A stretch of DNA of 64,000 bases from JAPHSX01 sp039714395 (GTDB taxonomy: Bacteria; Pseudomonadota; Gammaproteobacteria; Thiohalomonadales; Thiohalomonadaceae). Below are positions 17,064-25,814 of this stretch, one piece after another. The stretch covers positions 41,386 to 105,385 of the forward strand of contig JBDLJH010000011.1 in NCBI GenBank assembly GCA_039714395.1, given 5' to 3'. How positions within the stretch are numbered: position 1 is the first letter of the stretch; every line of letters begins with the position of its first letter. A program made the translations under genes and the position numbers. A model generated the notes under the pieces. It was not told the DNA's origin. It did not search any database and saw only the letters and a program-made list of their open reading frames with translations.

Positions 17064-17636
17064 TTGAACGAACAGATTAAGCGGCGACTGGTTGGTGCTG
17101 TGGTGCTGGTTTCGCTGGCCGTGATCTTCATCCCTATGTTGCTCGATGGCGGTAATAACTCATCTATGCCGCGTTTTGGCAGCAATATTCCGCAACAACC
17201 CGAATTTGATTTTGAGCCGCTGGATATACCGTTGCAGCCGGTCACCCCGATTACTGCAGACAGGCCCCGCGTTATCGATAAGGTGGAGAAGCCTGCTCCC
17301 GCTGCCAGCAAACCTGCGCAAAGTAAGCCAACAGAGCCAGTAAAGTCTGTGCCCACGGCCGATATTAAAGAAGTCTCTAAGCCTGCAGCCACGGAAGCCC
17401 CGGTTACCTGGGTGGTGCAGGTGGGAAGCTTCAGTCAGTCGGGCAATGCCCTGACACTGCGTGATAAATTACGCAAAAATGGTTTTACTGCCTTCGTTGA
17501 GAAGTACCGTGATAAGGGCAAGAGTTCCTATAGGGTCAGGGTTGGTCCTGAGCTTAAACGGGAGAATGCCGAGAAGCAGTTGCAACGTATTAAAAGTAAG
17601 CTCCAGCTGAAGGGCATTATTATGGGGCACTCTTGA
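17064..17636 (+). CDS. dedD: SPOR-domain membrane protein, DedD-like
   Basis: 190 residues from TTG 17064 (TGAGGTG upstream). One N-terminal membrane helix (about 9-26, LVGAVVLVSLAVIFIPMLL) with a short cytoplasmic start, a Pro/Lys/Ala-rich periplasmic linker, and a C-terminal SPOR domain (about 114-188, VTWVVQVGSFSQSGNALTLR) that binds denuded septal peptidoglycan. E. coli DedD lies at the same place between folC and cvpA and takes part in cell division, so the same role is likely. Confidence 0.9.
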   Translation: MNEQIKRRLVGAVVLVSLAVIFIPMLLDGGNNSSMPRFGSNIPQQPEFDFEPLDIPLQPVTPITADRPRVIDKVEKPAPAASKPAQSKPTEPVKSVPTADIKEVSKPAATEAPVTWVVQVGSFSQSGNALTLRDKLRKNGFTAFVEKYRDKGKSSYRVRVGPELKRENAEKQLQRIKSKLQLKGIIMGHS

Positions 17637-17648
17637 TGCAACTGAGCT

Positions 17649-17676
17649 TTGTCGTGAGGCACGGCTCTGGTAAGAT
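17649..17676 (+). promoter_or_regulatory. Candidate sigma-70 promoter for cvpA-purF
   Basis: TTGTCG (17649-17654), 16-bp spacer, TAAGAT (17671-17676), about 55 bp before the cvpA start. Both hexamers resemble consensus and the location suits a promoter for the cvpA-purF pair. Confidence 0.5.
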
Positions 17677-17730
17677 CCGCTCCTTTCCCAATTTAGGCCC
17701 GCTGGCCGCAACCGAGTTACTAGTGAAAAT

Positions 17731-18219
17731 ATGAACTGGGTCGACTACTCCATACTTGCTATTGTTGCCGCCTCTGTATTGATTAGTCTGTGGCGTGGCT
17801 TTACTAAAGAGGCGTTCTCATTGGCGGGCTGGGTTATTGCCGCCTGGGTAGCCCTTACCTTTGCCGATAAACTGCAGGTGTTGCTCGAACCTCATATTCA
17901 GGTGCCCTCGCTACGGCTGATAGTGGCCTTTGCCATCCTTTTTATCGCCACCCTGTTCGTGGCCGGTTTTATCAACTATCTGGCGGTGCAGCTGATCAAG
18001 AAGACGGGTCTCTCCGGCACCGACCGCATGATCGGTATCTTTTTTGGTGTGGCTCGAGGCTGCGTGGTAGTAGCGGTGCTGGTGCTGGTGGGTGGCATGA
18101 CACCTATGCCCCAGGACCCCTGGTGGAACCAGTCGCAGCTGATGCACTATTTCCAGGATATGGCGATCTGGCTACGCCAGTTCCTCCCCGCTGATATCGC
18201 CAAGAGTATTCAATACTAG
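17731..18219 (+). CDS. cvpA: CvpA family inner-membrane protein
   Basis: 162 residues with four hydrophobic segments (about 5-20, 30-45, 62-85 and 104-122), the CvpA-family layout. N-terminal WVDYSILAIVAASVLISLWRG is typical. Named for colicin V production, with a later-recognised part in envelope homeostasis; biochemical function is not defined. It lies immediately upstream of purF (42 bp) as in E. coli and Pseudomonas, so it is probably co-transcribed with purine synthesis. Confidence 0.93.
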   Translation: MNWVDYSILAIVAASVLISLWRGFTKEAFSLAGWVIAAWVALTFADKLQVLLEPHIQVPSLRLIVAFAILFIATLFVAGFINYLAVQLIKKTGLSGTDRMIGIFFGVARGCVVVAVLVLVGGMTPMPQDPWWNQSQLMHYFQDMAIWLRQFLPADIAKSIQY

Positions 18220-18261
18220 TCGGGTTGTTTGCAGCCTGATTAACACGAGGTAACTGAGAGC

Positions 18262-19776
18262 ATGTGCGGCATTATCGGTATCGTGGGCAAGGGCCCTGTC
18301 AATCAGGCGATCTATGATGGTCTGACCGTATTGCAACACCGAGGCCAGGATGCCGCCGGGATCATAACTTGTGATGACAAGCGTCTCTATTTGCGCAAGG
18401 ACAACGGCCTGGTAAGTGACGTGTTCCGTACCAGTCATATGCGGCGCCTGCAGGGCAATATGGGTATCGGTCACGTGCGCTACCCTACGGCTGGTTGCTC
18501 ATCCTCTGCCGAGGCACAGCCTTTTTACGTTAATTCCCCTTACGGCATAGCGCTGGCGCATAACGGCAACCTCACCAATGCCGATACGTTGATGGAAGAT
18601 CTGTTCCGTGAAGATCTGCGGCATATCAACACCAGTTCTGATTCAGAGATTCTGCTCAACGTTTTTGCTCATGAATTGCAGCGTCAGGGCAAGTATCGTG
18701 TTGATGAGAATGATATTTTTGAGGCGGTTTCCCGTGTGCATGACCGCATTAAAGGTGGCTATGCGGTGGTCTCACTGCTAATTGGCTATGGCATTGTCGC
18801 CTTTCGCGATCCCAACGGAATCCGTCCGCTGATCATTGGTAAGCGCAGTACCGATCAGGGTAATGAGTACATGGTGGCATCTGAGAGTGTTGCTATTAAC
18901 TCCTTGGGCTTTGAGCGGGTGCGCGATGTGGAGCCGGGAGAGGTTGTCTTTATTGATATGGCGGGAAATTTCTACTCGCGCCAGTGCGCCAAGGATCCGG
19001 TGCACTCACCCTGTATCTTCGAGTATGTCTATTTTGCCCGTCCCGATTCCATTATTGATGGTATTTCGGTCTATAAAGCGCGCCTGCGCATGGGTGAGAC
19101 CCTGGCCAAGAAGATTGAGCGGGTCTTCCCTGATCACGATATCGACGTGGTGATCCCGATTCCCGATACCAGCCGCACCTCAGCGATGCAGTTGGCTAAT
19201 GAATTGAATATCCTCTATCGCGAGGGCTTTATTAAGAACCGCTATATTGGCCGTACCTTTATCATGCCCGGTCAGCAACAGCGAAAGAAGTCGGTACGCC
19301 AGAAGCTCAATCCCATTGAGCTGGAGTTCCGCGGTAAGAATGTACTGCTGGTGGATGACTCTATCGTGCGAGGCACCACCTCACAGCAGATCATTCAAAT
19401 GGCCCGTGATGCCGGTGCCAATAAGGTCTATTTCGCCTCTGCCGCGCCGCCGGTACGTCACCCCAACGTCTACGGTATTGATATGCCGAGCAAGGAGGAG
19501 TTGATTGGCCATGATCGAAACGAAGAGCAGATCGCCGAGCTGATTGGGGCTGACCGTCTAATCTATCAGGATCTGGATGATCTGATTGAGGCGGTGCTCT
19601 ACAAAAAGAGCAAATTGGTGCGTCGCTTCGACACCTCTGTGTTTAACGGCGAATATGTCACGGGTGATATCGATGTTGCTTACCTACAAAGACTCGAAGA
19701 CAAACGTAACGATAGTGCTAAATCGGATCGAGACAAGCGTGAGAGTAGTGTTATCGAGATGCACAACAGCGACTAA
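18262..19776 (+). CDS. purF: Amidophosphoribosyltransferase
   Basis: First committed step of purine synthesis: PRPP plus glutamine to 5-phosphoribosylamine. 504 residues. After Met removal the nucleophile is the N-terminal Cys of MCGIIGIVGKGPVNQ (Ntn-hydrolase glutaminase domain, to about 240); the phosphoribosyltransferase domain has the PRPP motif VLLVDDSIVRGTTSQQI. There is no N-terminal propeptide, as in the E. coli-type enzyme. It follows cvpA and precedes metZ across a 407-bp spacer. Confidence 0.97.
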   Translation: MCGIIGIVGKGPVNQAIYDGLTVLQHRGQDAAGIITCDDKRLYLRKDNGLVSDVFRTSHMRRLQGNMGIGHVRYPTAGCSSSAEAQPFYVNSPYGIALAHNGNLTNADTLMEDLFREDLRHINTSSDSEILLNVFAHELQRQGKYRVDENDIFEAVSRVHDRIKGGYAVVSLLIGYGIVAFRDPNGIRPLIIGKRSTDQGNEYMVASESVAINSLGFERVRDVEPGEVVFIDMAGNFYSRQCAKDPVHSPCIFEYVYFARPDSIIDGISVYKARLRMGETLAKKIERVFPDHDIDVVIPIPDTSRTSAMQLANELNILYREGFIKNRYIGRTFIMPGQQQRKKSVRQKLNPIELEFRGKNVLLVDDSIVRGTTSQQIIQMARDAGANKVYFASAAPPVRHPNVYGIDMPSKEELIGHDRNEEQIAELIGADRLIYQDLDDLIEAVLYKKSKLVRRFDTSVFNGEYVTGDIDVAYLQRLEDKRNDSAKSDRDKRESSVIEMHNSD

Positions 19777-20183
19777 AGGAGAACTCTATCAATTCATGAA
19801 TGAGCATCTTGGGATCCCAATCTGCAGCATTCAGAATTAACAGAGGCGCCCTGTTGACATCACCACGGTCATTACCTAGGGTATTGATACGCGCCGATTT
19901 GAAACTCAGCTTGCGGGCGCGAAAAAAATACAGCTAAAGCGAAGGCGAGAAGCCTGCTTTAGTAAAGGGTGTATCTAACCATTCATGAGCACACATCTTG
20001 AACGCTCATATTCGCGCTCTCCGCGTTGCAAATCTTCGTAATAGCTAGCTATTACGTGCAATTTGCGCCTTGATAGCACGAATCTGAACGCCCAATCTGT
20101 CGTACTCAGAATAATTAGAGCCACCCTGAATGCTGAGCAGGTTTTTTTGTGCCCATGTGAAGGCCACTATATGAGGAAGGGTG
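19777..20183. other. Gene-free spacer between purF and metZ
   Basis: About 400 bp without a supportable gene. It contains a small bulged hairpin (CTAAAGC 19934-19940 with GCTTTAG 19956-19962, plus AGGC/GCCT inside), next to an A-rich run on its left so that it would look terminator-like only on the minus strand, and the long hairpin element B (20000-20093). An imperfect direct repeat (ATTCATGA...GCA..ATCTT) occurs near 19794 and 19981. The metZ ribosome site AGGAAGG is at the right end. Confidence 0.55.
20000..20093. repeat. Long imperfect hairpin element B (purF-metZ spacer)
   Basis: A 20-bp perfect palindrome at 20037-20056 (core TAGCTAGCTA) is flanked by GCAAATCTT on the left and TGCAATTTGC on the right. 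Outer 19-base arms at 20000-20018 and 20075-20093 match at 14 of 19 positions. Outer arms of 19 bases, mismatched inner arms and a perfect centre repeat the plan of element A at 6064-6169 and, with longer arms, element C at 55654-55770. Confidence 0.6.
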
Positions 20184-21374
20184 ATGACCATTTCACAAGA
20201 TGACTGGGATGAATTTGGCTTCGATACTCTGGCGGTGCGTGCCGGGCAGGTGCGCAGTAGTGAGGGTGAGCAGAGCGAGCCGATCTTTCCCACCTCCAGC
20301 TTTACCTATAATAGTGCAGCACAGGCGGCGGCCCGTTTCGGCGGTACCGAGCCGGGTAATATCTACTCACGCTTTACCAATCCCACGGTTCGTACCTTCG
20401 AGCAGCGTCTTGCCGCGCTGGAGGGGGGGGAGCAGTGTGTTGCTACCAGCTCTGGGATGGCTGCGATCCTCTCCACCTGCATGGGGCTGCTCAAGGCGGG
20501 CGATCACATTGTCTCCTCGCGTTCGGTCTTCGGTACCACGGTGGTGTTGTTCGATAATTTCATGGCCAAGTTTGGGGTGGAGACCAGCTACGTCTCATTG
20601 ACAGACTATGAGGGCTGGGCGGCGGCGATCCGTCCCAATACCAAACTACTGTTTCTTGAGACACCCTCCAACCCGTTGCTTGAGGTGGCCGATATCGCAC
20701 GCCTCGTTGAACTGGCACATTCGAAGGGTTGTCTGTTAGTGGTAGATAATTGCCTCTGTACTCCGGCGCTACAACAGCCCCTGAAGCTGGGGGCCGATGT
20801 AGTGATCCACTCGGCGACCAAATATATCGACGGTCAGGGACGCGCCATGGGTGGTGCCGTCGTGGGCAGTAAGGAGCTGATGCAACATGTTTACGCCTTT
20901 CTGCGTTCGGCTGGCCCGACGATGAGCACCTTTAACGCCTGGATCTTTCTTAAGGGTCTGGAGACACTCAAAATACGCATGCGCGCACATAGCGAAAATG
21001 CCCTTGAACTGGCGCAGTGGTTAGAACAGCAGCCGGGGATTAAACGTGTCTTTTATCCGGGCCTGGCCTCACACCCGCAGCATGAACTGGCCACCAGTCA
21101 GCAGAGCGGATTTGGCGGTATCGTTGCCTTTGAGGTGGACGGTGGAAAGGAGCATGCATGGCGCACTATCGATGCCACTCGCGTGATCTCTATTACCGCC
21201 AACCTTGGTGATACCAAGAGCACTATCACCCACCCGGCGACCACTACTCATGGTCGTCTTACCCCAGAGCAAAAGGCGGAGTCAGGGATCACTGACGGAC
21301 TGGTGCGTATCTCCGTCGGCCTCGAGGAGGTAGAAGACCTTAAAGCAGATCTGGCGCGTGGTTTTGATGTGTAA
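20184..21374 (+). CDS. metZ: O-succinylhomoserine sulfhydrylase
   Basis: PLP enzyme making homocysteine directly from O-succinylhomoserine and sulfide, bypassing cystathionine. 396 residues from ATG 20184 (a GTG directly before it could also serve). Cys/Met-metabolism PLP family: PLP lysine Lys213 in VIHSATKYIDGQGR, and the SGMAAI and SRFTNPTVRTFEQRL segments. The purF-metZ order is that of Pseudomonas, which supports MetZ over cystathionine gamma-synthase; specificity cannot be proven from sequence. Confidence 0.9.
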   Translation: MTISQDDWDEFGFDTLAVRAGQVRSSEGEQSEPIFPTSSFTYNSAAQAAARFGGTEPGNIYSRFTNPTVRTFEQRLAALEGGEQCVATSSGMAAILSTCMGLLKAGDHIVSSRSVFGTTVVLFDNFMAKFGVETSYVSLTDYEGWAAAIRPNTKLLFLETPSNPLLEVADIARLVELAHSKGCLLVVDNCLCTPALQQPLKLGADVVIHSATKYIDGQGRAMGGAVVGSKELMQHVYAFLRSAGPTMSTFNAWIFLKGLETLKIRMRAHSENALELAQWLEQQPGIKRVFYPGLASHPQHELATSQQSGFGGIVAFEVDGGKEHAWRTIDATRVISITANLGDTKSTITHPATTTHGRLTPEQKAESGITDGLVRISVGLEEVEDLKADLARGFDV

Positions 21375-21412
21375 CTTGTGGCCTAAATTTGTTAAATAAA
21401 CGGAGTAAGAAA

Positions 21413-21775
21413 ATGATAAAAATCATTCTTCCCTTCATGTTGTTTACAGTGGTGGCTTTTGCTGCCCCACCGCCGGATCATCCTTCGGTGGAACAGGCAG
21501 CAGAGACGATGCGTCTGCCGCGCAATCCTAATCTCGATCACCTGCCGAATCGTGCTACGGTGGTACAATCGATCCGTAGCAATGAATATGTGTACATTGA
21601 GGTGAAGAACGATGAGGGCCAGTTTTGGCTGGCCGCGCCTGCTGAGAAGTTTAATCAGGGAGATACGGTTCGTTATAGCAACGGCACCTTGATGCAGAAT
21701 TTCTACAGTAAAAAACATCAGCGTACTTTTGATGCGGTCTGGTTCGTTAGTAAGGTCGAGGTGATTAACGAATAG
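21413..21775 (+). CDS. Small exported protein, NrfJ-like domain
   Basis: 120 residues from ATG 21413 (CGGAG upstream; an in-frame start at 21389 lacks a ribosome site). Signal peptide about 1-17 (ILPFMLFTVVAFAAPP), then one small domain with EYVYIEVKNDEGQFWLA and NFYSKKHQRTFDAVWFV, resembling the beta-rich domain of NrfJ-type periplasmic proteins found in nitrite-reduction and other cytochrome contexts. Biochemical function is unknown. It follows metZ by 38 bp and precedes a methyltransferase gene. Confidence 0.7.
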   Translation: MIKIILPFMLFTVVAFAAPPPDHPSVEQAAETMRLPRNPNLDHLPNRATVVQSIRSNEYVYIEVKNDEGQFWLAAPAEKFNQGDTVRYSNGTLMQNFYSKKHQRTFDAVWFVSKVEVINE

Positions 21776-21786
21776 AGGAGTGTGTC

Positions 21787-22404
21787 ATGGGCGAACGTCA
21801 GAGACACTGGGAGCAGGTGTATCAAAGCAAGGAGAGCACCGAGGTTAGCTGGTATCAGGAGTATCCCGGTCAGTCGGTGCAGATGATCGAAAAGGCAGTG
21901 TCGTCACCGGATGACGCCATTATTGATGTGGGCGGTGGTGCCTCGGTGCTGGTTGATAGCCTGCTGCAAAAGGGCTATAGCCGGCCGGCTGTACTCGATA
22001 TCTCCGCTGCCGCTTTGAAGTGTGCACAGCAACGGCTCTGTGAGCAGGCAAACAAGGTTGAGTGGTTTGCTTCTGATGTCACGGCCTTTGAGCCACCCCA
22101 CCGTTTTTTACTTTGGCATGACCGTGCCGTATTTCACTTCCTTACCGACAACGCCGATCGTGAAAAATATCTCGCCGTGCTGCGTAAAGCATTGGAGCCG
22201 AATGCCCACCTGGTGATCGCCACCTTTGCCGAGGACGGACCCGAAATGTGCAGTGGTTTGCCTGTAGAACGCTATGATAGTGAGAAGATTGTGCAGACTC
22301 TTGGTGGTGAGTTTGAACTGTTAGAAAAACATACCGAGACGCATACCACGCCGGCTGGTGGTGAACAGAAATTTAACTACTTTCTGTTTCGATATTGTTC
22401 GTGA
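21787..22404 (+). CDS. Class I SAM-dependent methyltransferase
   Basis: 205 residues. Rossmann-type SAM site: motif I IIDVGGGASVLVDSLL, acidic residue in AVLDISAAALKCAQ, and WFASDVTAF for the adenine side. The N-terminus HWEQVYQSKESTEVSWYQ is shared by a broad family of small methyltransferases often annotated as tellurite/thiopurine-type. Substrate unknown. It overlaps no neighbour; the next gene starts 12 bp later. Confidence 0.85.
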   Translation: MGERQRHWEQVYQSKESTEVSWYQEYPGQSVQMIEKAVSSPDDAIIDVGGGASVLVDSLLQKGYSRPAVLDISAAALKCAQQRLCEQANKVEWFASDVTAFEPPHRFLLWHDRAVFHFLTDNADREKYLAVLRKALEPNAHLVIATFAEDGPEMCSGLPVERYDSEKIVQTLGGEFELLEKHTETHTTPAGGEQKFNYFLFRYCS

Positions 22405-22416
22405 TAAGCCCTGTCG

Positions 22417-23655
22417 ATGAGCATCACTGAGCTGTCCCTGCTACAGCGAAGAAGCCAACTGCTGCAGCTCTACCGTATCGCCCTTGATGCGGTTTCGGGT
22501 GAGGCGGCGGTCACTCGGTTTCTGCACGATAATTCAATAAATAAAAAATGTTCTGTTGTTGCTGTCGGTAAGGCTGCCGCCGCGATGGCGAAGGGGGCGC
22601 AGCAGGAGCTTGGAGAACAGTTGCGTGCAGGTCTGATTATCACCAAACGCGGTCATAGTGATCCACGCCTTGATACAGGTCGTATTGTTCAGATGGAAAG
22701 CGCCCATCCGGTTCCCGACTTGAGCAGCCTTACCGCAGGTAATGCACTGCTCGAATTTCTAGCCACACTTCCCGCAAACGAACCACTACTGTTTCTTCTC
22801 TCCGGCGGCGCCTCCTCGCTGGTCGAGGTGCTACCACCAGAGATGTCAGCACAACAGCTTGCAGAACTTAATCATTGGTTACTGGCATCGGGTCTTTCTA
22901 TTAGAGAGATGAATGCGATCCGCAAACATCTATCGCGTATCAAGGGGGGTAAATTAATCCCCTACCTGAAGGGACGTCCCTGCCTGCAACTGTTGATCTC
23001 CGATGTGCCTGGTGATGAGCTGAATGTTATCGGCTCCGGCCTGTTGATTCCCGATACAAAGCCAGTCCCGATCATAGCCTCTCTGCCTGAGTGGTTGCAG
23101 TTATTAATTGATATCCAGCCGATAACCGAAACAGATGATGTCGTTAACATTGATTCCCACATCATCGCCAGTAACGATTATGCGCGTGAGGCATTGGTGT
23201 TGGCAGCACAGGAGATGGGTATCGTCACGCATAACCACCCCGGCCACTTTGAGGGTGATGCAGAGACCCTTGCCGCACAATTTTGTGAAGAGCTAGTGCA
23301 TGCCCCTGTGGGACTGCAGATCTGGGGTGGTGAAAGTAGTGTGGTGCTGCCTGAGCATCCCGGCCGGGGTGGCCGCAATCAACACCTGGCTCTGGCTGCA
23401 GCACGTTACCTGACCGGGCACGATGATCTTTTATTGTTGTCTGCTGGTACTGATGGCAGTGATGGCCCCACCGAGGACAGTGGTGCCCTGGTAGACGGTG
23501 GTAGCCTACAGCGTGGCGAGTGGCAGGGAGAGAGTGCACTGGATGCGCTGGAGGGTGCTGATGCGGGGTGCTTTCTGGAGGTGAGTGGTGATCTTATACA
23601 CACCGGCCCTACCGGCACCAACGTGATGGATCTCGTCATCGGTTGGAAGTGGTAA
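22417..23655 (+). CDS. Glycerate 2-kinase (GckA/TtuD, MOFRL family)
   Basis: 412 residues of the DUF4147-MOFRL family, once annotated as hydroxypyruvate reductase and now regarded as glycerate 2-kinase, phosphorylating glycerate to 2-phosphoglycerate. Visible signatures: AVGKAAAAMAKGA near residue 50, LFLLSGGASSLVEVLPP near 125, NAIRKHLSRIKGG near 170, and the C-terminal DGSDGPTEDSGALVDG of the MOFRL domain. It suits a photorespiratory/glyoxylate or serine-cycle carbon route. No pathway partner is adjacent. Confidence 0.87.
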   Translation: MSITELSLLQRRSQLLQLYRIALDAVSGEAAVTRFLHDNSINKKCSVVAVGKAAAAMAKGAQQELGEQLRAGLIITKRGHSDPRLDTGRIVQMESAHPVPDLSSLTAGNALLEFLATLPANEPLLFLLSGGASSLVEVLPPEMSAQQLAELNHWLLASGLSIREMNAIRKHLSRIKGGKLIPYLKGRPCLQLLISDVPGDELNVIGSGLLIPDTKPVPIIASLPEWLQLLIDIQPITETDDVVNIDSHIIASNDYAREALVLAAQEMGIVTHNHPGHFEGDAETLAAQFCEELVHAPVGLQIWGGESSVVLPEHPGRGGRNQHLALAAARYLTGHDDLLLLSAGTDGSDGPTEDSGALVDGGSLQRGEWQGESALDALEGADAGCFLEVSGDLIHTGPTGTNVMDLVIGWKW

Positions 23656-23707
23656 TGATGAAGTCCATTCGTTTTGTGCTCACTTGATGGTGATAAACTA
23701 CGTCCCC

Positions 23708-24511
23708 ATGTCCAAACAACTACTATTTCCCGCCGTCTTTCAGGCGTTGATGACCGATGATCCCGATGAAAAGGTACGTCTGACCCATGAGCTGTTTGCG
23801 GTGTGGCGTCAGGGTGAGTTCTCTATTGATGGAGCAGAGGCGCCTCAGGCGGTACCCGTACCTGGGCGCCCTGTTAGGCCTGAGCTGGTGCAGCCAAAAG
23901 ATCTGTCTAAACGCAAACCGGTGACGCCTGAGGGCAGGGCGGTATTGTTTCATGCCCTGACCCATATTGAATTTAATGCGATCAATTTAGGACTGGATGC
24001 GGCCTACCGTTTTCGTGATATGCCACGTGATTTTTACGATGACTGGTTACGGGTGGCCGATGAGGAGGCGACACATTTCTCTCTGCTGCGTGATCACCTG
24101 CGTGGTCTCGGTTATGACTATGGTGATTTTCCCGCCCACAATGGCTTGTGGGAAATGGCGCAAAAGACAGCCTTTGATGGCATGGTACGGATGGCGTTGG
24201 TGCCGCGCTGCCTGGAGGCGCGAGGACTGGATGTGAACCCCGGCATCAAGGCGCGACTGCTGGATAACGGTGATGAGGCAGGCGCCGCACTACTCGATAT
24301 TATCCTGCGCGATGAGATCGGCCATGTTGCAATCGGTAACCGCTGGTTCCATTACCATTGTGATGAGAGGGGTTTGGAACCTGTGCCGACCTTTAATGGT
24401 CTCATCGATGAGTATATGGGGGGGCCGTTGCGACCGCCGTTCCATATCGAGGCGCGGCGTGAGGCCGGTTTTAGTGAAGAAGAGTTGGCGTATCTGGAAG
24501 GGGTAGGTTGA
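23708..24511 (+). CDS. DUF455 ferritin-like protein
   Basis: 267 residues from ATG 23708; in-frame starts exist at 23684 and 23687 and no candidate has a strong ribosome site. DUF455 family, a ferritin-like four-helix fold with conserved acidic and His residues that could hold a di-metal site: HIEFNAINLGLD, ADEEATHFSLL, LEARGLDVNPG and RDEIGHVAIGNRWF. Catalytic role unknown. Its stop overlaps the next start by one base, so the two are translationally coupled. Confidence 0.8.
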   Translation: MSKQLLFPAVFQALMTDDPDEKVRLTHELFAVWRQGEFSIDGAEAPQAVPVPGRPVRPELVQPKDLSKRKPVTPEGRAVLFHALTHIEFNAINLGLDAAYRFRDMPRDFYDDWLRVADEEATHFSLLRDHLRGLGYDYGDFPAHNGLWEMAQKTAFDGMVRMALVPRCLEARGLDVNPGIKARLLDNGDEAGAALLDIILRDEIGHVAIGNRWFHYHCDERGLEPVPTFNGLIDEYMGGPLRPPFHIEARREAGFSEEELAYLEGVG

Positions 24512-25203
24512 TGGGCAAACAGATCATCGCATTGATGCTACTGGGGATGAGTGCATCTGTGTTGGCAGAGACCATTGATGGCGTAATGCTGAAATATATG
24601 GTGAGTGAGTCAGGGCTGGAGCCCCACCCTTCACGTATTATTGTAACGAAGGCATTGGTGCGCATGGATGATGGAGAGCCCGGTGGTGACTACCTGTTAT
24701 TTGATCGTGAAAAACAACTGATCAGCAGTGTTACCCATGAGGATGATACGGTGCTGGAGATACCGATGCGCGAGGTGCCACAAAAACCGCCCATCACTTT
24801 AAAACGGGATCACACACTGGAGCTTGATGCGAAGGCGCCGGAGATTGGCGGTAAGCAGCCGTATCAGCTGCGTCTCTTTGTGAATGAAAAGCTCTGTTAC
24901 GATGCGGTGGTGGTGCCTGGACTGTTGCCGGATACCGTTAAAGCGCTACGTAGCTTTAACCGTGTGCTGGCAGGCGAGCAGGGTAAGATGCTGGGAGAGT
25001 TGCCCAGCGAGATGATCGAAGGGTGTGATCTGGCACTCCACACCTTCCACCCGGAGTGGTTGCTGGAGTCAGGTTTGGCGATTCAGGAGTTTGATGTCTC
25101 AATGCGACGCGGACGCTTGCTGGTTGATATCGATCCGGTCTTCAAGGCTAAAGCGAAGCTGTTTGAACTGCCCGCCGACTATAAGCGTTACAGCACGCCA
25201 TAA
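24511..25203 (+). CDS. Exported protein of unknown function
   Basis: 230 residues. Signal peptide about 1-20 (IIALMLLGMSASVLAET), then a soluble domain with two cysteines (in NEKLCYDAVV and MIEGCDLAL) that could form a disulfide in the periplasm. I do not recognise the family. The ATG shares a base with the stop of the upstream DUF455 gene, and GGAAGGGG is the ribosome site. It ends at a strong bidirectional terminator. Confidence 0.75.
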   Translation: MGKQIIALMLLGMSASVLAETIDGVMLKYMVSESGLEPHPSRIIVTKALVRMDDGEPGGDYLLFDREKQLISSVTHEDDTVLEIPMREVPQKPPITLKRDHTLELDAKAPEIGGKQPYQLRLFVNEKLCYDAVVVPGLLPDTVKALRSFNRVLAGEQGKMLGELPSEMIEGCDLALHTFHPEWLLESGLAIQEFDVSMRRGRLLVDIDPVFKAKAKLFELPADYKRYSTP

Positions 25204-25230
25204 ATAGAAAAGTTGTATTGAATGTACAAA

Positions 25231-25267
25231 GGTCGAACCCCTTGCTATTAACAGCCGGGGTTCGACC
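25231..25267. terminator. Bidirectional terminator between convergent genes
   Basis: Perfect 11-bp stem GGTCGAACCCC (25231-25241) with GGGGTTCGACC (25257-25267) and a 15-base loop, between the ends of the plus-strand exported-protein gene and the minus-strand host-attachment gene. There is no long T tract on either side, so termination strength is uncertain. Confidence 0.65.
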
Positions 25268-25286
25268 ACTTTGCGTAGTGGTTGTG

Positions 25287-25727
25287 CTAGTTAATACGCC
25301 CCAGTAACTCAGCCTCTTTGAGTGAGGTGAGATCCTTATTAATGTGTTTTTCAACCAGCTTTGAAATATGGCCATTCATCTTTTTGTTGAGCAGGCCATG
25401 AAACTTGGGTGAAGAGGCAACGATAAGGTGCTGGAAACTGTTGGCGTTACGTCCCGCCTCCAGAGTCTTGACCAGCTCGCCGGCAAAGCGCTCCATTTCA
25501 TACTCTTTGGGATCGGTGGCCTCGCTGAAGGAGCCCTGGGTGGAACCGCCAGTGCCTTTCGCATCCCCCTGATAGTGGCCGGACTTGTCGGAGGCCAGCT
25601 CGGCCCCTTTTTCACGGCTCTCGGGGTGTTTAATCTCCTGTATTAGGGTAAGGGTCTTGGGTCGGAATTCGGTCTCAAACAGGCGAGCTTCGCTGCCGTT
25701 GGCGATTAATAGCCAGGTATTCTTCAT
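25287..25727 (-). CDS. Host-attachment family protein
   Basis: 146 residues, cytoplasmic by appearance. The N-terminus TWLLIANGSEARLFE and the later LIVASSPKFHGLLNK match the family named from an Agrobacterium protein required for attachment to host cells. The fold is distantly like release-factor/baeRF-type domains; molecular function unknown, and the name should not be taken as evidence of host association here. Good ribosome site (AGGGGGAT). Monocistronic, divergent from hrpB. Confidence 0.8.
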   Translation of the reverse strand: MKNTWLLIANGSEARLFETEFRPKTLTLIQEIKHPESREKGAELASDKSGHYQGDAKGTGGSTQGSFSEATDPKEYEMERFAGELVKTLEAGRNANSFQHLIVASSPKFHGLLNKKMNGHISKLVEKHINKDLTSLKEAELLGRIN

Positions 25728-25814
25728 CTGTATCCCCCTTTCTTATCGACAATAGGTAATCTTAATCATAGGACACCTCCGTGGTTTTTGCGTCCTGCGT
25801 TACAATGTTCTCCC

